This document shows positions 7,532 to 12,500 of a stretch of 12,500 nt of DNA, in pieces. Under the pieces are notes generated by a model. That model was not told the DNA's origin, made no database searches, and saw only the letters and a list, made by a program, of their open reading frames with translations. A program made the translations under genes and the position numbers. The number at the start of each line of letters is the position of its first letter. The stretch's first letter is position 1. The DNA is from Glandiceps talaboti (Eukaryota; Hemichordata; Enteropneusta; Spengelidae): assembly GCF_964340395.1 (NCBI RefSeq), contig NC_135551.1:21211003-21223502 (forward strand), given 5' to 3'.

Positions 7532-7536
7532 CAGCA
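7532..7536 (+). repeat. Target-site duplication, left copy, right side (CAGCA)
   Basis: Exact partner of 6909-6913, immediately after the terminal CAGTG of copy 1. Confidence 0.8.
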
Positions 7537-7639
7537 GTCTTCACTCCTACTACCCTATGCGATGTGCATGCATGTACAACCACAACTTAGTGTGATATAT
7601 ACTGTTACCAAGTCAACGGAAACAGAATCAACGTACATG
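7537..7639. other. Spacer between the two MITE copies
   Basis: This is the 103 bp between the two target-site duplications, presumably original host sequence. It includes a 16-base alternating purine-pyrimidine stretch (ATGTGCATGCATGTAC, 7562-7577). No gene is visible. Confidence 0.7.
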
Positions 7640-7644
7640 TATTG
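7640..7644 (+). repeat. Target-site duplication, right copy, left side (TATTG)
   Basis: TATTG abuts the first base of the right MITE copy and recurs exactly at 8265-8269. Confidence 0.8.
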
Positions 7645-8264
7645 CACTGTACAATATCTTACCCACAACTCTCTCTGACTGGTATGCTTGGAGGTTCCTT
7701 ATTTAATAACTTCTTCAGTAATCCATACTTTTAAACATTTTAAGCATAGTAATTAAGTTTAATTAATATGTAGCAAAAGAACGCTTAGGAATCAAAAATA
7801 AAGTTCTAAACTTTGTATAAAAATGTACTAACGACTAAATTAAGCATGTGCTGTGAATAAAACACTTTTCAATGTCAAAGTGTCAATAACTTGGGTAGTC
7901 AGTGTGTATGAGGAGTTTTAGTATGTAAATTTCTTTTGATATACCTATTCAAATAAATCTATATCTTTGGCAAAGTCATAACAGGTGCATACATTTTCCT
8001 TAGTTTCGTTGCAAATATTCTGCATGTCTTTCAAGAAAATCTGCTGACAAATTCCTAAAATTGCTACTCTTTCTACAATAAATCATTGATACCAGAACCA
8101 ATGAAAATGGGTATTCAGAAACTCATCAGTGGCAATTCTACGCTTGCCAAATGGAAAAAAAATGTTTTTACAAAACCCTATACACTGGTGAGATTTGTCT
8201 GACTTCAAGGAGATTGTCCAACAGTATAAATCAGAGAGAGTTGTGGGTAAAATGTTGTACAGTG
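7645..8264 (-). mobile_element. MITE-like element, copy 2 (620 bp, inverted)
   Basis: Same family as 6914-7531 in opposite orientation. Both tips are intact here: CACTGTACAATATCTTACCC inward from 7645, and, on the minus strand from 8264, CACTGTACAACATTTTACCC. The flanking 5-bp duplication is TATTG, different from that of copy 1, so this is a separate insertion and not a local inverted duplication. About 30 substitutions or small indels separate the copies, suggesting moderate age or two different source elements. There is no coding capacity. The long complementarity would let a read-through transcript fold into a roughly 600-bp double-stranded RNA. Confidence 0.88.
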
Positions 8265-8269
8265 TATTG
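8265..8269 (+). repeat. Target-site duplication, right copy, right side (TATTG)
   Basis: Exact partner of 7640-7644, directly after the terminal CAGTG of copy 2. Confidence 0.8.
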
Positions 8270-8306
8270 GTGATAATATAATGTTGTAATAGGTCAGTAT
8301 TTTGCT

Positions 8307-8354
8307 TAGGTTAGGGAGTCCTGATCCAGTACATTACCAGGGCTCCCTAACCTA
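8307..8354 (+). repeat. 17-bp stem hairpin
   Basis: TAGGTTAGGGAG (8307-8318) pairs with CTCCCTAACCTA (8343-8354). A T-G wobble (8319/8342) and CCTG/CAGG (8320-8323 / 8338-8341) extend the stem to 17 pairs with a 14-base loop. A transcript from either strand would fold stably, though the wobble becomes an A-C mismatch on the minus strand. It is too short for a typical precursor microRNA. The left arm includes one TTAGGG. Confidence 0.8.
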
Positions 8355-8429
8355 CCAAACAACAACAATATATACGAAACCTGGTAAAACTGGTTCAGAT
8401 GTTAACAACTTGTATCACATCGGGGAAAG

Positions 8430-8457
8430 CATAGACCCTACATGTGTAGGGTCTATG
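8430..8457. repeat. 28-bp near-perfect palindrome
   Basis: CATAGACCCTACA and TGTAGGGTCTATG are exact 13-base reverse complements separated only by TG. GGGGAAA occurs on each side in direct orientation (8422-8428 and about 8457-8463). A cruciform or a dimeric binding site is possible; the function is unknown. Confidence 0.85.
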
Positions 8458-8829
8458 GGGAAACCAAATAACTACCTGAGGAATTTTTACATTTTTACCT
8501 GCCAATGCTGTAACAAAAAGATTACTGTAGGTAGATACAGTCTATTGCTAGGATACCTTAGGCATATTATCATATCCCAAGATAATTTAATATATATACA
8601 ATAAACTATTAATAATTGTGGTGGTTCTAATACATCTACTTGAAAACACCATAGACGTGTCACCTTACTAAATCCTTACACCAACGTAGTAGATGCCTTG
8701 GAAATGAAAATCCGAAACTTTTGCAGTTACACGTACTTTGTTCACGAAAACATAAACCCATTCTCAGATTAAAATCAAGAAACAAAAAACCACAACACTC
8801 TCTGGACATGTTTTTAAAATACGGGTCAA
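8458..8829. other. Unassigned sequence
   Basis: Nothing beyond ordinary AT-rich sequence is visible. The plus-strand frame at 8302-8604 spans both hairpins and is not a credible gene. Confidence 0.45.
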
Positions 8830-9670
8830 AATTATTTTGACATTATGTCACCACTGTCACCAGTTTATGCTGAATTTCATCCAAAAAATCTTGCAAACAA
8901 AGATTTTGATATGTGTGGCCAAACTGATATCAAGTCAGAATGCTCTGAATTTTATCACAGAACTTGGTAACAAAAAAATTTATATAGGTGGCCAATCTGA
9001 AGTCAAGTCACGACACATAGTTTTATGTTCTAATTTCATTATAACGGAACTCATGACAAACCAAACATTTTATATGTATGGCCAATGTAATGTCAAGTCA
9101 CGACACGGCAGTTTTTACTGATTTTTGTAATCACACATTGAAAAAGTTTGAAAAATATGGCAAATCTGATATCAAGTCAATATTCCTCTGAATTTCACCA
9201 TCACAGAAATCTTGTACATTTAAAATTGAAAAATGAACCAATCTGATATCATATTGTGACATTTTAACTGATTCAGAATTTCATCATTAGAAAACTTGCA
9301 AACAAAAAGTTTGAAAAATGTGAAAAATTTCATGTCAAGTCACAAGATATTTTTTCTGAATATCAGAACTCTTGACCACAAAATATTTGAAAAATGAGAG
9401 AAAAATGGAGCAATCTGATTTTTTGTCAGGACACATGTTTTTCTGAATTTCTGTACTCTTGTACAAATAAATTGAAAAGTGTGGCCAATCTGTTTTCAAG
9501 TTAGGAAATGAGTCTTTTTTAAATGTCAGAACTATTGTACACAACAAATTTTAAAAATGTGGCCAATCTGATGTCAAATCAGGACACATAAGTCTGTTAA
9601 ACCTCGATAAATTTCACAATCACAAAACTCAGACAAACAAGAAATTTCTGACATATGGCTGCACTGATGT
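8830..9670 (+). repeat. Tandem array of about ten decayed ~82-bp units
   Basis: The anchor GTGGCCAATCTGATGTCAAG, with variants, recurs near 8917, 8990, 9080, 9159, 9236, 9322, 9408, 9483, 9561 and 9657. Spacing is 73-96, averaging about 82. Each unit continues with TCA(C/G)GACACA, then a CTGAATTTCATCA-type segment, an AACTCTTG-type segment and a TTTGAAAAATGTG-type segment leading into the next anchor. Copies differ at many positions and carry small indels, so the array is old. The frames at 8837-9121, 9335-9547 and part of 9574-9834 arise from this repeat and are not genes. Confidence 0.85.
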
Positions 9671-9683
9671 GAACTCTGCTTAC

Positions 9684-9759
9684 AGCAATCTAAAGCAGTT
9701 TCAAATCTTCTTAACGTATTATATCTGAGGAGAGCTGCATATAGACTTTCTTTGCAAAG
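9684..9759 (-). CDS. Candidate exon fragment resembling one tetratricopeptide repeat
   Basis: On the minus strand a 76-base segment lies between an acceptor-like CGAAGCCCACAG and a donor-like GTAAGC. It translates to L-C-K-E-S-L-Y-A-A-L-L-R-Y-N-T-L-R-R-F-E-T-A-L-D-C. The order (A-L-L-R-Y, three residues, R-F-E-T-A-L-D) lines up with the TPR helix A-B pattern (L-G-x-x-Y, then R-Y-E-E-A-L-E). The frame stays open on both sides (9834 to 9574). A duplicated acceptor-like block, CCCACAGCTTTGCA and CCCCCAGCTTTGCA, lies 57 bases apart. The match covers only one repeat, so chance resemblance or a relic exon is as likely as a live gene. Confidence 0.25.
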
Positions 9760-9839
9760 CTGTGGGCTTCGAAATCGCGGGGAAATTACAGTCATTTGTA
9801 GGAATTCAATGCAAAGCTGGGGGCAGTTTATCACATGAA

Positions 9840-10084
9840 ATAGACATGAGATTACTCAAATCAACTCGAGATGTTGTTATTTCATCTGATCTTGAAGCCA
9901 AATTACACCAACCCTAAGTAATCTTTGATTGGATTATTCTTTTCTGTGGGCTGTTTAATTCTAAACAGGGCCAGATGAGAAAATATAGTGGACACAAAAT
10001 AAATTGAGTGTCCCAACTGACCTTAATATCTCTGATACGTCTCGTCAATTACAAGTATTTTATGACATCAAAATGATAAGGTAT
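9840..10084. other. Unassigned sequence between two arrays
   Basis: No repeat unit, RNA or coding candidate is visible between the candidate TPR segment and the start of the next array. Confidence 0.5.
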
Positions 10085-11000
10085 AACAACATTTTTCGCT
10101 CATGGGGATTAAAATTAATAATATTGGAAAATTTACCATGCATTTTGAGTTCATTAGATATCAAAAACTACACCTTTTGAAATGAAATAACATGGGCATC
10201 AAAGCAGGAAATGAAGGCCTCATACATATTCATTTTATCCGTAAACAACATTTTCCCGCCAAAAATTATGGACCAAAAATTCAGAACTTCTTATTAATTT
10301 TGCCTCATTTTGGATTCAATTTTAGGGTAGATTATTTTGGTCTTTCTCTAAGAATGTTGTTACTAAGTAAGAGTTGACTGAAATACCTGATTAATTATTG
10401 TTCTTTCAGTGAAGATCACTGTGGATTTAAAATTTGGATTCAATTTGAAAATAGGCTGTTTTTGTCAGCTTCTTCAACATATAGTACAATCATGTATATT
10501 AAAATTTACTAAAAAGCCTGTCATGAAACATTTATTCCTTCAGTGAAGAACATTTTCGCACTAATAAATTCTAAATTCTCAAGTATTTTGTTTCCTTCTT
10601 CTATCATAATGAAATCCATCACTCCATGGTCTATTCAGATTGATATCGACACTGATTCACATGTCAGAAATTTTTGAATTTTTGCATATTTTTTAATAAA
10701 ATTGAGTTGGATTTTGGGACAAAATTAATGCTACTATTAAATTTACCACAAAATTAATATAGGTATACTTCTAGCAATTATGAAATTTTGCAAAGTTTGC
10801 ATAAAATTGGATTTAATTTTAGGGCAAAATGCTTCAGTTTAATGATATTAAGAAATCTACCACAAAGTTTTGTAGAATACCAGAAATTCTAAATTATTGC
10901 AAATTTTGAGTAAAACTGGGCTTGATTTTGGAGCAAGATGTTATGGTTTCATGTTATTGATAAATCTATCAAAAAATTATGAATTTTGACCTGGTATAAT
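10085..11000 (+). repeat. Strongly decayed tandem array, units about 100-135 bp
   Basis: A segment like ATTGGATTTAATTTTAGGGC recurs with anchors near 10312, 10436, 10709, 10809 and 10919 (intervals 124, 273, 100, 110). Several units continue AAAATG...TTAATG.TATTA..AAATCTACCACAAA. The opening 'GGGGATTAAAATTAATAATA' near 10104 looks like a further unit. TTCTTTCAGTGAAGA (10401) and TTCCTTCAGTGAAGA (10535) form a second recurring block 134 apart. The plus-strand frame at 10192-10377 lies inside this array. Confidence 0.65.
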
Positions 11001-11244
11001 TATCTCCAATCTGGAGAAATAAATTGTCAAACATATGAACGAATACTGTACCGTTATTTTATTTAAACACTGTAGTTCATAATTCATCCACTCACTACAT
11101 TATGGATTACACTATTTCAACACTCTACATTGTCACAGGTGTAGATCCACATACAGTCTCTTGCACATTAGTGTTCACTGCTTCTGTTTGATTCAACCAT
11201 GCAGAACCCAATAAGAAACTGCACACTCTACGGTATAATTTAAG
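11001..11244. other. Unassigned sequence between arrays
   Basis: AT-rich sequence with no clear feature. A fragment near 11134-11141 (CACAGGTG) may be a remnant of the following array. Confidence 0.4.
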
Positions 11245-11925
11245 ATAACATGATTGCAATTCTTCCATACAATTTGATGGTGTATCTTATTGGTGTTGAT
11301 ACGATTCATACTTGCAATATGACAATGGTGTACAAGACATTTTTCAAATCTTCCCTATATTCTGACAGTGCATCGTTTTGGTATCGACATGATTTTTACT
11401 GACAATTCAACAACAATGTGACACTTCCATTTCTACCCTTCATCCTACATGTACCTGTGTTGGTGCAGTACTCACATGATTTTTACTGCCTATTCGACAA
11501 CCGTGACACACATTTTCCATTCCTACCCTACATTTCTCAGGTACCTATGTTGGTGCAGTACTCACATGATTTTTACTGACAATTCAACAATGATATGACA
11601 AACTTTTTTTTCCATTTCTACCCTACATTCCACAGGTACCTGTGTTAGCGCAGTATGACACAATTTTTACTGATGACAATACAACAAGGATGCAATACAC
11701 ATTTCATCACTCCTTCCCTACAATTCCACAGGTACCTGTCTTACTATATTGACACAATCTTTGCTGATACTTTGACAATGGTGTGACACACATTTTTCAA
11801 TTCTTCCTTACATTTTGATGGTGTATATTTATGGTGTTGATACGATTCATACTTGAAATTTGACAGTAAATGATGTATCAGCCATTTTTCCATTATTCCT
11901 TCCCTGTATCCTATATGGATACATA
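11245..11925 (+). repeat. Tandem array of seven to eight ~90-bp units
   Basis: The segment GGTACCTGTGTTGGTGCAGT and its variants, followed by ACTCACATGATTTTTACTGA, CAATTCAACAA and then TTTCCATTTCTACCCTACAT, recurs. Anchors lie near 11292, 11380, 11462, 11552, 11647, 11743 and 11833 (spacing 82-96). The first and last units share a distinct version (GGTGTTGATACGATTCATAC at 11292 and 11833), while the middle units share another (GGTGCAGTACTCACATGAT at 11462 and 11552). Confidence 0.82.
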
Positions 11926-12447
11926 CATTGTTATTATCATATCAAGATGTTAATGCAAATCTGACTTACTTACAATTCCAAAATGACACTAAATGGATTA
12001 CAAGTTCTCTTTTCCCATAATTCAAACTCCGACATCAAGAGGCAATCTGTCCTACATTGTTGAGCACGATCTCATGAGGGAAAGTGACTACGGGAATTAA
12101 TTCTAAGATTGATTACAGAAAAAAAATTTCTCAACGACCTAATTTGCACATGCCTTCTTAATCAACCTGTATTGATAAAAAACGAACGAAAGCAGTTCAA
12201 TAAAATATTTGAAAATTCCAAAGAATTCAAATCAAATGAGTTAAAAGATTATAAGTTTCAACTTTTGTTAGTATGACATCATTGCTACAAATATAGCTGT
12301 TTTGTTTTTTACTTTATTGCTATGTGGGCAGACAATTTGCATTATTTTTGTACACCTTGTATTCAAATGAGCACACAGCTGTTCCATACGTACACAAAAT
12401 ATCATAAATGCACAGTTGTAATTTTTATTTTTTAATTTACTGTTTTG
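11926..12447. other. Unassigned AT-rich sequence
   Basis: No repeat array or coding candidate. The minus-strand frame at 12268-12492 opens in the AAT microsatellite (isoleucine run) and is a shadow. Confidence 0.5.
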
Positions 12448-12490
12448 GATAAACATTACGTAAATAATAATAATGATAATAATGTTTATC
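12448..12490. repeat. Hairpin enclosing an AAT microsatellite
   Basis: GATAAACATTA (12448-12458) is the exact reverse complement of TAATGTTTATC (12480-12490). The 21-base loop includes AATAATAATAATGATAA. It could be a simple palindrome or the edge of an element continuing past the window. Confidence 0.7.
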
Positions 12491-12500
12491 ATATAGCACT

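Noticed and set aside
8309-8316. TTAGGG within the hairpin as telomeric sequence
   Set aside because: A single copy with no tandem TTAGGG array.
8302-8604. 100-codon plus frame
   Set aside because: It runs through two hairpins immediately beside the MITE pair, has no recognisable protein and no splice context.
8790-8804. Exact 15-base match to part of the MITE terminus (CCACAACACTCTCTG) suggesting a solo end
   Set aside because: The match stops on both sides and lacks the CACTGTACAA tip; one 15-base match is about what chance gives in a window this size.
8837-9121. 94-codon plus frame with recurring SQ-type peptide
   Set aside because: The internal repetition is just the 82-bp DNA tandem repeat; the frame is lost in other units.

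Overview
This window looks like non-coding, repeat-rich DNA from an animal nuclear genome, most likely a marine or other invertebrate; I cannot name the species. The sequence is AT-rich (roughly two thirds A+T by eye). It has long A, T, C and G homopolymer runs, decayed tandem repeats, short non-autonomous DNA transposons and no dense run of long reading frames. Bacterial gene organisation, ribosome binding sites, operons, rRNA and CRISPR arrays are all absent. No complete protein-coding gene can be supported. The ATG-started reading frames of 60-110 codons match what chance gives at this base composition, and several run through homopolymers or tandem repeats.

Layout. Positions 1-300 hold a decayed repeat. 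Positions 440-690 are richer in G+C and contain a candidate internal exon (531-616, +) bounded by a strong pyrimidine-tract acceptor and a GTAAGA donor. Positions 700-1130 are more complex sequence with TAAT-type homeodomain cores and a weak tRNA-like (SINE-like) match on the minus strand. Positions 1717-1941 (+) are the most exon-like stretch by composition. Positions 2737-2762 are a G-quadruplex-type G tract, followed by a three-unit tandem repeat (2817-2995). Positions 3000-4430 are unremarkable AT-rich DNA with an RFX X-box-like site. Positions 4440-4800 are a tandem repeat whose units carry an octamer-like ATGCAAAT and a CACCTG E-box. Positions 4860-5254 are a candidate short inverted-repeat transposon. 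Positions 6001-6160 look like the 3' end of a minus-strand retroposon. Positions 6799-6821 are a C23 run.

The clearest object is a pair of about 620-bp MITE-like elements at 6914-7531 and 7645-8264. They lie in opposite orientation, are about 95% identical by eye, and each has ~34-bp terminal inverted repeats beginning CACT(GT)ACAA. Each has its own perfect 5-bp target-site duplication (CAGCA and TATTG), so these are two independent insertions 113 bp apart that together form a 1.35-kb near-palindrome. The 5-bp duplication and CACTGTA terminus point toward the Transib/RAG-like group, but this is inference. Just downstream are two compact hairpins (8307-8354 and 8430-8457).

From 8830 to 11930 the window is almost entirely three unrelated arrays of decayed tandem units: about 82 bp (8830-9670), about 100-135 bp (10085-11000) and about 90 bp (11245-11925). 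A short minus-strand stretch between the first two (9684-9759) translates to a segment resembling one tetratricopeptide repeat and has plausible splice sites. The window ends with a small hairpin around an AAT microsatellite. Nothing here shows genes working together; at most this is intergenic or intronic DNA with a few isolated exon candidates.
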